From contig JBFJVZ010000355.1 in NCBI GenBank assembly GCA_041623895.1, positions 1 to 8,263 on the forward strand: DNA of 8,263 nt, written 5' to 3'. The position numbers and the translations under genes were made by a program. Source of the stretch: JBFJVZ01 sp041623895. GTDB lineage: Bacteria > Planctomycetota > Planctomycetia > Pirellulales > Pirellulaceae. Below the pieces are notes generated by a model that worked only from the letters and a program-made list of their open reading frames with translations, did no database searches and had not been told where the DNA came from. Shown one piece after another: positions 1 through 6,063 of this stretch. Within the stretch, counting starts at the first letter, position 1, and each line of letters starts with the position of its first letter.

Positions 1-233
1 CCGCTCCACGATCCCATGTTGTAGGCATGCGTGAACGTCGTTCCTCTGCGGGCCAACCGATCCAGATTGGGAGTTTCGACTTCGCTGTTGCCAAGTGCGG
101 AAATCGTGTCAAAGCACTGATCGTCGGCGAAGATAAACAGAATATTGGGCTGATCCGCAGCCGCTGCTTCATGCCCGCTAAAAATGTTGGCCAACAGCAA
201 ACAAACAATCACACCAAAACGACTCATTTTCAT
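1..233 (-). CDS. Secreted sulfatase, N-terminal part (runs off left edge)
   Basis: Reading leftwards from an ATG at 233-231, 77 complete codons are visible before the window ends. The product begins with a signal peptide: a basic start (MKMSR), then a hydrophobic stretch at about residues 6-19, with likely cleavage in the Ala-rich AAAAD segment around residue 26. The mature start QPNILFIFADDQ (28-39) is the classic opening strand of the alkaline phosphatase/sulfatase fold, in which the paired Asp residues (37-38) bind the catalytic calcium. The segment ETPNLDRLARRGTTFTHAY (53-71) is the conserved family block that follows. The Cys/Ser that becomes formylglycine lies just beyond the visible end (...MGSWSG), so the subclass and catalytic residue cannot be checked. 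Such enzymes cleave sulfate esters of polysaccharides in the periplasm or outside the cell. A second Met codon (227-225) is a possible alternative start. Confidence 0.9.
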   Translation of the reverse strand, partial: MKMSRFGVIVCLLLANIFSGHEAAAADQPNILFIFADDQCFDTISALGNSEVETPNLDRLARRGTTFTHAYNMGSWS

Positions 234-493
234 TGCCTCAAAACATCGTTGCCAGAAGAATTTATGCCGACGCTGTCCGCCGCGATCAGGCAATTGTAGT
301 CTACCTGGGCGGCGACCATTGTGTCCTCGCCCGCCCGCTGCCACGGTTAAGTATTCGAGGGTGACGTTAAGGCCGTCGTTGGCAAAGGAATCGGCTCGTT
401 GAAGATATGAGCGCGCGGTAGTTCAAAACCGATCATTTGAATTTGCTACCATGTGCTGTGATTCGATCCTATTTCTTGTTGCACGGGTGAACC
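234..493. other. Divergent spacer between sulfatase and DUF1579 gene
   Basis: This 260-bp stretch separates two divergently transcribed genes, so promoters for both must lie in it. I see no convincing -35/-10 pair. Its right part holds copy A of the degenerate repeat described separately. The short open frames across it show no family features and I treat them as non-coding. Confidence 0.6.
358..415. repeat. Degenerate repeat, copy A
   Basis: This 58-bp stretch matches 1140-1196 in the same orientation. The alignment has about 49 identical columns of 58, with one 1-bp gap. Its core, 377-399, is 23 bp and perfectly identical to 1158-1180. The copy is intergenic. Read on the minus strand it resembles the last codons of the DUF885 peptidase gene, but a 2-bp length change destroys that reading frame. 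It is either a dispersed intergenic repeat or a decayed duplicate of the peptidase 3' end. Confidence 0.8.
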
Positions 494-1039
494 ATGCTTA
501 TTAAATCCGCTTTCCCCCCATTTTTGATTTTCGGTTTAGCCCTTTCCTGTATAGCCCAGGAAAAACCAAAATCGATGCCGATTGAACTGGAGGTATTGAA
601 GGCGTGCATTGGAGTTTGGGATGCTGAAATTGAGGTCTGGCCGGAAGGACCTGAGTTGTCCTCGATCAAATTCAAGGGCGTGGAAACGAATCGCCCTTAC
701 GGCGAGTATTGGATTGCATCCGACTTCGATTCTGAATTCATGGGTCAGGAATTGAAAGTCCATTCCATCATCGGTTACGACCTGGAAAAAAAGAAAATGG
801 TCGGCACAAACATTGACCACGGCCCCTACGCAGCAAGTATGACTGGCGATTACGATCAGAAGTCGAAGACGGTCCACTGGAAGACGGAAGCCAAGGACCC
901 AAATGGAAAGCCGTTGGTGCAGAGGACGTTGATTACCCAAAAAAGTGCGGACGAAAGAGTGCTCGTATTGTCCGTGCCTGGCGAAAAGGAAGACGAGTTC
1001 AACAAATTCATGGAAATCAGATTCCTTAAGCGGAAATGA
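494..1039 (+). CDS. Secreted DUF1579-family protein
   Basis: The 181-residue product starts with a signal sequence: Lys4, then a hydrophobic core at about 7-18. Cleavage probably follows Ala21 (CIA/QE). The Cys at 19 is a weak lipobox candidate because the -3 residue is Ala. The mature part matches the small DUF1579 pattern as I know it: an opening GVWDAEIEVWPEGP (40-53) with the family's conserved Trp, the strand GEYWIASDF (70-78), then GYDLEKKKMVGTNID (94-108), and a C-terminal strand ending in basic residues. Members are about this size, probably beta-barrel or lipocalin-like, with no established function; they often occur as secreted paralogues in planctomycetes. The ATG at 494 is preceded at close spacing by GGGTGA (485-490). 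It stands alone, divergent from the sulfatase and convergent with the peptidase, and is bracketed by two copies of a direct repeat. Confidence 0.85.
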   Translation: MLIKSAFPPFLIFGLALSCIAQEKPKSMPIELEVLKACIGVWDAEIEVWPEGPELSSIKFKGVETNRPYGEYWIASDFDSEFMGQELKVHSIIGYDLEKKKMVGTNIDHGPYAASMTGDYDQKSKTVHWKTEAKDPNGKPLVQRTLITQKSADERVLVLSVPGEKEDEFNKFMEIRFLKRK

Positions 1040-1079
1040 GGAATCTCTGTTCGCAGCAGGGTTTTGGCAGCAGGCAAAC

Positions 1080-1118
1080 GGATTTCAGGGAAGCGGCCGA
1101 ATAGTACATCTGAAATCC
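1080..1118. terminator. Inverted repeat between convergent genes, possible bidirectional terminator
   Basis: GGATTTCAG (1080-1088) and CTGAAATCC (1110-1118) form a perfect 9-bp stem with a 21-nt loop. It lies between the DUF1579 stop (1039) and the stop of the convergent peptidase gene (1149-1151), the right place for a shared terminator. No U-tract follows on either strand and the loop is long, so a standard intrinsic terminator is not shown. It may simply be part of the repeat that continues into 1140-1196. Confidence 0.35.
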
Positions 1119-1139
1119 AGCTCTTCGATTCGCCGGATC

Positions 1140-1196
1140 AGGGTGACTTCAGTGCCGCGTTGGCAAAGGAATCGGCTCGTCGAATATCAGAGCGCG
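1140..1196. repeat. Degenerate repeat, copy B, overlapping the peptidase 3' end
   Basis: Second copy of the repeat at 358-415, in the same orientation, with a 23-bp identical core at 1158-1180. It spans the stop codon (1149-1151) and the last 15 codons of the minus-strand peptidase gene, so the protein's tail (RALIFDEPIPLPTRH) is encoded by repeat sequence. The adjoining 1040-1139, including the hairpin at 1080-1118, may belong to the same repeat unit but has no counterpart beside copy A. Confidence 0.75.
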
Positions 1197-2930
1197 TACA
1201 AATTGCGGCGGTGGCGATCCGTACGACAGGACTTTGTCGTGATAAGCCTTTAAGTCGAAATCTTCGCCCCACTTTTGCTCCGCGTCCCGCCGCAGTACGA
1301 CGTGTTCCAGGTAGCCAACAAAATAAGTTGATAATTGACCTGAGGTCAGTTGAGCTCGCGTCCATTTTCCGGCCGCCTCTCGTTCTTCTTGAAACGCGTC
1401 TTCAACCATAATCCGCATCGCATCACGGCGTGAGATTCCATCGACGTGTACGGCATGGTCAACAACGGCGTTGGTGACATCTCGCAGATACCACTTCAGC
1501 GTGATCAGTTTCAGCAGTGGATCGTCGTCCTGAAATCCTTCCTCGCACATCATCCACTCCGTATAGACAGCCCAACCTTCAACGAACGTGCCCGATTGAA
1601 ACAGGTGCCGCAGCTTGCCCGGGTAGCGGTTTGCGTGGGCCAGTTGCAGGAAGTGTCCTGGCATCGCTTCGTGGATCGTCAAGACATCGACTGAACGCGT
1701 ATTGTATTCGCGCAAGTGGGAACGAATTTGTTTCTCCGTCCAGTCCGCGGGAATCGGAGAGACTGCATAAAACGTTTTCTGTCCCGTTTCCAGAGGCCCC
1801 GGCGCGTCGCAATACGCCAACGATACGCCGCGTTGAAACTCGGGCATGACGATAATTTCCAGCGGATCCGGCAGGATGGTGATCAGATCCTTGCGGCGAA
1901 TAAAATCAGTGGCCATCGCAACGGATCGCCTGGCAGTCGCAACGATTTCACCTGCCCGGGGAGCTTCGGCGTAGGCTTTCTCCAATCCAAAGCGAATCAC
2001 CGCTCGCCGAAATGCATCGGCAGGATCTTCGGGAAACTGCGTCAGCGGATAATCCTGGCGATAGAGTTCTTTCGCGATTTCATACATCTGCCGGTGAAGC
2101 TCACGCACGCGCCGATCCGCCAGGTTGCGAATTTCCTGGCGCCGCAGCGGCGAATGCAGCGAAAAGGAAAGTTTTTTCTCATACAGTTCAATCCCAAGCC
2201 GAAAATCTCCTTTCGCGGCCGGTAGCAATTCGGACTCCAACCATTGTTGATGCTTCGCAATTGCCATTTCAGCTATTTCGGTGGCACGCATCAGCCTTTC
2301 TCGTTGAGCATCCGAAAGGTCGTCCAGCAATGGGCGAACCATGTTGTTCAGCGTTTCGATGACGCCGCGATTCTGCAACGTGGCTGTTTTGGCATGCACC
2401 GCAGGCACGCGTTCCGGCTGCAGCGTGCCTCGCACCTGCTGCAGGAACCGCGGCAGCTGCTCAAGCCGCTTCGCAACATTGTCAAGTCGCTCCTGGATTG
2501 GCGCGTAATCTCGCGCCATCAACGCGTAGATCGAATCTCCAGCCAGACCCGTGTAGACGAGCGGGTTCCATTCCCATTCCCGCAATTCCGTTAGTTTCCA
2601 AAGTTGCGCGTCCAGTGCATGCCGCAGAAGCGCGTAATCAACTTGGTTTTGGCGAGACAGTTTACTTGCGTCCATGCGGTCCAGTCGTTCGACAAAACTG
2701 CGGAGCCAATCAAGGCGTTTCGCACGTGCATCCGCGCTGACATCATCAAGTTGGTCATCGAAGCGATGGTCTCCGAGTCCAGTTGCTCGGACAGGAGAAA
2801 ATGCAACGATTTGCTCAACGTATTCTTCGCCCAAACGCTCAAATTCTTGGTCCCCGGTTGGCTCGTGCCCCGACACCACCTGCGCGGCAGAAATTGACAT
2901 GATGATGATCGTCCTGGTGAGCAAGTTCAT
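1149..2930 (-). CDS. Secreted DUF885-family zinc metallopeptidase
   Basis: The 593-residue product has a signal peptide (basic Arg6, hydrophobic core about 7-19, likely cleavage near VSG/HE at 21). The body is the all-helical DUF885 fold. The zinc site is clear: HEAMPGH at 420-426, in which His420 and His426 are the expected ligands and Glu421 the catalytic base, followed by EGWAVYTE at 451-458, which supplies the third ligand in this family. NAVVDHAVHVDG (487-498) and the STYFVGY block (534-540) are further conserved elements. Length is normal for the family and both motifs are intact. Characterised relatives are metal-dependent peptidases or carboxypeptidase-like enzymes; the substrate is unknown. 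The ATG at 2930 has GGAAA 5 nt upstream. It is the last gene of a probable operon, 25 bp after the symporter. Its last codons lie in a repeat also found at 358-415. Confidence 0.9.
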   Translation of the reverse strand: MNLLTRTIIIMSISAAQVVSGHEPTGDQEFERLGEEYVEQIVAFSPVRATGLGDHRFDDQLDDVSADARAKRLDWLRSFVERLDRMDASKLSRQNQVDYALLRHALDAQLWKLTELREWEWNPLVYTGLAGDSIYALMARDYAPIQERLDNVAKRLEQLPRFLQQVRGTLQPERVPAVHAKTATLQNRGVIETLNNMVRPLLDDLSDAQRERLMRATEIAEMAIAKHQQWLESELLPAAKGDFRLGIELYEKKLSFSLHSPLRRQEIRNLADRRVRELHRQMYEIAKELYRQDYPLTQFPEDPADAFRRAVIRFGLEKAYAEAPRAGEIVATARRSVAMATDFIRRKDLITILPDPLEIIVMPEFQRGVSLAYCDAPGPLETGQKTFYAVSPIPADWTEKQIRSHLREYNTRSVDVLTIHEAMPGHFLQLAHANRYPGKLRHLFQSGTFVEGWAVYTEWMMCEEGFQDDDPLLKLITLKWYLRDVTNAVVDHAVHVDGISRRDAMRIMVEDAFQEEREAAGKWTRAQLTSGQLSTYFVGYLEHVVLRRDAEQKWGEDFDLKAYHDKVLSYGSPPPQFVRALIFDEPIPLPTRH

Positions 2931-2955
2931 GATTGTTTCCAGATCAGCTGTGGTT

Positions 2956-4392
2956 TCAGCGCGGCCCCGTGGATTCTGCCGGTTTCGTGAGCAGACTCAC
3001 TACCACCAGCATCGTAACGGACACGGTAATTGCCGGCAGGACTGCATCCAACTCGATAGCGGCTGCCGGCAATTTTTCCCGCACAAAGCCAGCCTCGTTC
3101 CAGGCAAGCGTTACGATCGCTCCGGCACAAATCGACGAGATAGCTCCCTGCTTCGTAGCACGCTGCCAAACAAGTGCCGCGACGAGTGATGGGGTGATGC
3201 AAGCACCGTAGATCGTGAATGCGTAAAGCGCCTTTTGAAAAAACCCCGTTGATTCGGAGAACATCAACGTGACGAAGTATGCGATGACACCGAAGACGAT
3301 CACGAAGAAACGGCTGACCCAAACGATGCGTTTTTGCGAGGCCTTCGGATTGATGTAGGGAAGATACAGGTCATTAACGACGCTCGTCGCCGGCACGTGC
3401 AGGAAAGAATCTGCAGTCGAGATGATGATGGCGACAACCGTTACCATGAACACGCATCCCAGCGGGAGCGCAAGGTAATGACGGGCCGCGTATATCAGGA
3501 TGTATTTTCCGTTCTCGGGATCGGGAGTCATGCTGCTCGCGATCCATGCACACGCGATAATCAATAGCTCGACGATGAACGCAATGAAGATCATCGCCGT
3601 AACCGCGGTCCGCGCTCCTTTTCCGCTGCGACTGGCGAAAATGCGCTGATATTGATTGGCATCGCCAAGGACAAGCAGGAAGACCGGCAGAATGTAGTTG
3701 ACAAGCTGTGTCGGTGTGTAGACGCCCCACAGATTCAGATGGGAAGCGCGCTGGTCTGCGATGAAGGCCGACTCAATCCCCGACCATCCACCTGCTTTGA
3801 ACCAGTAGATGGGAAAGGCAACGACCATCGTCAGCATGATGATGCTTCCTGTGACCAAATCCATCCAGGCAAGACTCATCAGTCCAGCCAGCGATGCATA
3901 AGTGATGATACATGCCGCTGCAATTATGGTTGCCTGCGGAGCCGTTAACACCGCTTTGTCCCCCACGATTACTTCGAGGACCGCGCCGCCGGCGTTGAAT
4001 TGGTAACTTACAATGACCATATACGCGAAGACGAGCGACAGCATGGCAAGATTTCGCGCTACGGGGCCGAAGCGACGTTCGATAATCTCCGGGACGGTGC
4101 TGGCTTCGACGTCTCGCGCCCGAGTCGCAATCAAAGACAACAAAGCCATTCCTACGAGTGTGGCAATCGGCAACAACATCGCCGCCATGCCGGTTTCATA
4201 TGTCTGCTCAGCGTTGCCAACGATGGAACCGGTACCGATCCATACCGCCAGCATGGTACAAACCATCATCCACGGCGACAGTGAACGACCAGCTACGGCG
4301 AAGTCACTTTGGTCCTTGACGTCCTGCGATTTCCAGACCGCGATCCCACCTAGCAGGATGAGATAGGCAATGATGCAGACCAGGTAGACCAT
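2956..4392 (-). CDS. Sodium:solute symporter (SSS family)
   Basis: The 478-residue product is an inner-membrane protein of usual SSS length, with about 13 hydrophobic segments. The first is MVYLVCIIAYLILLGGIAVW (1-20). The family block FAVAGRSLSPWMMVCTMLAVWIG (31-53) follows, with sodium-site backbone residues expected in the AVWIGTGS stretch (49-56). STVPEIIERRFG (98-109) is the conserved cytoplasmic loop. ISTADS (324-329) has Ser325/Thr326, which appear to match the Ser-Thr pair of the second sodium site in PutP-like transporters. The family couples sodium influx to uptake of amino acids, sugars, carboxylates or similar solutes; the substrate here cannot be read from sequence. It begins 12 bp after the stop of the upstream gene with no strong ribosome-binding site, so translational coupling is possible. 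It precedes the DUF885 peptidase by 25 bp, which suggests uptake of a peptidase product. Confidence 0.92.
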   Translation of the reverse strand: MVYLVCIIAYLILLGGIAVWKSQDVKDQSDFAVAGRSLSPWMMVCTMLAVWIGTGSIVGNAEQTYETGMAAMLLPIATLVGMALLSLIATRARDVEASTVPEIIERRFGPVARNLAMLSLVFAYMVIVSYQFNAGGAVLEVIVGDKAVLTAPQATIIAAACIITYASLAGLMSLAWMDLVTGSIIMLTMVVAFPIYWFKAGGWSGIESAFIADQRASHLNLWGVYTPTQLVNYILPVFLLVLGDANQYQRIFASRSGKGARTAVTAMIFIAFIVELLIIACAWIASSMTPDPENGKYILIYAARHYLALPLGCVFMVTVVAIIISTADSFLHVPATSVVNDLYLPYINPKASQKRIVWVSRFFVIVFGVIAYFVTLMFSESTGFFQKALYAFTIYGACITPSLVAALVWQRATKQGAISSICAGAIVTLAWNEAGFVREKLPAAAIELDAVLPAITVSVTMLVVVSLLTKPAESTGPR

Positions 4393-4404
4393 CGTCCGTG
4401 CTGT

Positions 4405-5118
4405 TTACTCGTTGATCTCGACGTCTGCATTCAGATTGTCGCGCAGGTATTGGGCCACATCTGCCTGTGCCGACCCAAAGCTGGATTCATCGATTTCGAT
4501 GTTGTAGCCGTCGGGAACCGCCAGGGGTGTGAAAGCCTGCTTCTTAGCAAAAACGCCGCGGCCGTTTCCAATCAGTTCCACAGTGCTTTCAATTCCCTTC
4601 ACGCAGATCTGGTCGCTGGACAAGCTTTCGATAAAGAATGCCCAGCGTTCAATTTCGTCGTCCAAAATAAATGTTAACACTAACAGCCGTCCGCGCAGAC
4701 TCCATCTCCCCTCGCCAAACATGTAGCCCACATATTTTCCCGAGTGATCGGTGACCACCATCTCAAGCCGGAAATTCTCTTGTCTGCGCAGATCCAGGCG
4801 TATTTGTGAGGATGTTGTCTTGTCCACGAAGACTGGTTTATTTCCATCAAGTGGCCAGCCGATCTCGCCGTCCTTCGAGATGACTGCTGGGTATGTCGGT
4901 GACGATTTTTTGATATCGGCGGAGTATTCCCAAATCCCGGTGAGTGCCTCCTGTGCTTTGTCTGCGTTAATGAACGGATCGACGCTGTCCCCAGTCTTTT
5001 CGACGGACTTATCATCAGTACGCGGCTCGTCCGCTTGTCCGGTGACCGGTAAGCCGACAAGGATCACAACAACGATCAAACAAATACTGTGCGGTTGGAT
5101 GCGTAAAAATCGATTCAT
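4405..5118 (-). CDS. Secreted protein of unknown function, first gene of symporter-peptidase cluster
   Basis: The 237-residue product starts with a typical signal peptide: MNRFLR, a long hydrophobic core ICLIVVVILVGLPV (12-25), and likely cleavage GQA/DE at residue 29. An acidic, polar linker (30-50) follows, then a beta-rich domain. TGIWEYSAD (60-68) and EGRWSLRGRLLVLTFILDD (136-154) resemble the strand pattern of small lipocalin-like proteins (Gly-x-Trp opening, Trp-x-Leu-x-x-Gly-x-Leu-x-Leu-Thr). I do not recognise a named family. The start at 5118 is chosen over an in-frame ATG at 5274 because GGAG (5130-5127) sits 8 nt upstream, a signal peptide begins exactly here, and the longer N-terminus is Arg-rich without family features. 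It lies 12 bp upstream of the symporter. A periplasmic or surface role is inferred from export only. Confidence 0.8.
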   Translation of the reverse strand: MNRFLRIQPHSICLIVVVILVGLPVTGQADEPRTDDKSVEKTGDSVDPFINADKAQEALTGIWEYSADIKKSSPTYPAVISKDGEIGWPLDGNKPVFVDKTTSSQIRLDLRRQENFRLEMVVTDHSGKYVGYMFGEGRWSLRGRLLVLTFILDDEIERWAFFIESLSSDQICVKGIESTVELIGNGRGVFAKKQAFTPLAVPDGYNIEIDESSFGSAQADVAQYLRDNLNADVEINE

Positions 5119-5126
5119 GAAGCGAA

Positions 5127-5130
5127 CTCC
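5127..5130 (-). promoter_or_regulatory. Shine-Dalgarno site deciding the start at 5118
   Basis: On the minus strand GGAG lies 8 nt before the ATG at 5118-5116. This spacing and the signal peptide that begins there support this start over the in-frame ATG 156 bp upstream. Confidence 0.65.
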
Positions 5131-5393
5131 GTTTTTGCTGACTTTTGGCTTAACAATCAAAAAGGTTGGCGTAAAGTTTCGGCGACGTCGAACCGCAGCG
5201 TAAGACTTGTCAAACCGCCGCATCGGCGAAGAGCAAGCTGCTTCAGCAGGACGACGAAAGCGAACGGTCGCCACAAACCGCTTAAGTTAAGGCGTCCGGA
5301 TTCGGGAGTGCAGACGGCGGTGAATTCACTCATCTGACGCCCCGTTCGTGCTTTCCGTTGCTAATCCCATCCGTTGTGTCAGAGCCTGATCTT

Positions 5394-5462
5394 GGGGAAG
5401 CGGGACTCGCCAAGAGTTTCGGCCTGACGGCCAAAAACGCCGAAAGTCTGGGAGACTTCCCC
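5394..5462. repeat. Long imperfect hairpin
   Basis: The outer arms GGGGAAG (5394-5400) and CTTCCCC (5456-5462) are perfectly complementary. The inner arms AGAGTTTCGG (5413-5422) and CCGAAAGTCT (5440-5449) pair in 9 of 10 positions, and GGCCTGACGGCC (5421-5432) adds a small internal fold near the tip. The nested symmetry suggests a structured repeat unit of the REP type rather than coding sequence. From memory, sequence of this kind recurs between genes in Rhodopirellula-like genomes and is often miscalled as short proteins; I cannot verify that here. Confidence 0.55.
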
Positions 5463-5761
5463 TACGGCTCGAACCCTAGCTCTTGGCTGTGACAAAGCAC
5501 TGGGCTTGCCGAGGGAGTTTATCCGGCAACAGTCGTCGTTCCTATAGGAATTTGCGAGCTCGTTTGATGCAACGACTCGAACGCAGGGCGTCAACGACTC
5601 CGTTTTCAGCTGCCAAGGCACGGCGTGCAGTCCCGCGTATGGAAACTGCGCTTTTATTTTGGAAAATTCGCGCATGATGCCATTCGTTGTGGGCTCAAAG
5701 GTGAGATTGGGCGAGCCTGTTGGTTGCGTGAGGTGCTCCCTCGCCTCCGGCTTCGCGTTAA

Positions 5762-5940
5762 ACCCGGATTATGCATGACATTTGCAGGCCGGACCAGGTA
5801 AATGCTTTGTGTGCCGGAACTTCGGTCGCTATTTCGACGATTGGCTGCCGCGCACCTAACACACGACTACTACAAACAACATTTACGCCGTTCCGGCAAC
5901 ACATTGCGACCTCGGTCCGGCCTACGTCAATAATCCGGGT
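5762..5940. repeat. Inverted-repeat element, REP/BIME- or MITE-like
   Basis: The ends are perfect 11-bp inverted repeats: ACCCGGATTAT (5762-5772) and ATAATCCGGGT (5930-5940). Further in, GGCCGGACC (5787-5795) pairs with GGTCCGGCC (5914-5922), and GCCGGAAC (5813-5820) pairs with GTTCCGGC (5890-5897), in the correct nested order. The arms of 50-60 bp are thus related by inversion with small indels, around a centre of about 70 bp. There is no open frame long enough for a transposase. This is what a pair of REP units facing each other, or a small non-autonomous element, would look like. No target-site duplication is obvious at the ends. Confidence 0.7.
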
Positions 5941-5963
5941 CAAACGAAGCGCCCCACAATCCG

Positions 5964-5991
5964 TCGCAGGTCACGGCGGTAGGACCTGCGA
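5964..5991 (+). promoter_or_regulatory. Perfect GC-rich stem-loop upstream of the large secreted gene
   Basis: TCGCAGGTC (5964-5972) and GACCTGCGA (5983-5991) form a perfect 9-bp stem with a 10-nt loop. It ends about 60 nt before the Shine-Dalgarno site of the next gene. There is no T-run after it on the plus strand. It could be a leader-RNA structure, a protein-binding dyad, or the remains of a repeat. Confidence 0.4.
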
Positions 5992-6050
5992 TTCGATCCG
6001 CACGTTACCATTGATCCTGTAGACACGCCCCCATTCGCCACCCGATCCCC

Positions 6051-6055
6051 AGGAA
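6051..6055 (+). promoter_or_regulatory. Shine-Dalgarno site supporting a TTG start at 6064
   Basis: AGGAA sits 8 nt before TTG at 6064-6066. The in-frame ATG at 6121 has only T-rich sequence before it and no ribosome-binding site. Confidence 0.5.
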
Positions 6056-6063
6056 CGTCTGTC

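Larger units (their letters stand above)
5119..6063. other. Long non-coding divergent spacer rich in inverted repeats
   Basis: These 945 bp separate the minus-strand operon from the plus-strand giant gene. No open frame in it shows a signal peptide, motif or convincing start, and the frames that cross it run through palindromic sequence. It contains an imperfect long hairpin (5394-5462), a 12-bp palindrome TTCCTATAGGAA (5539-5550), an inverted-repeat element (5762-5940) and a perfect stem-loop (5964-5991). The promoters for both flanking genes should lie here, but no clear -35/-10 pair could be assigned. Confidence 0.65.

Noticed and set aside
358..420. Copy A as a pseudogene of a second DUF885 peptidase
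   Set aside because: Similarity covers only the last 15 or so codons, with a frame-breaking length change, and nothing upstream resembles the peptidase; too little to call a pseudogene.
5208..5213. Perfect TTGACA on the minus strand about 90 nt before the start at 5118, as a -35 box
   Set aside because: No -10-like hexamer occurs at 16-19 bp spacing, so a sigma-70 promoter cannot be supported.
5119..5274. In-frame N-terminal extension of the 237-residue secreted protein to an ATG at 5274
   Set aside because: The extension is Arg-rich with no family features, and the ATG at 5118 has both a GGAG site at 8 nt and a signal peptide starting there.
5379..5675. 98-codon open frame on the minus strand
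   Set aside because: It runs through the 5394-5462 hairpin and has no ribosome-binding site, signal or motif; it looks like a chance frame through repeat sequence.
5758..5943. 61-codon open frame on the minus strand
   Set aside because: It coincides almost exactly with the inverted-repeat element 5762-5940 and so is explained by that element.
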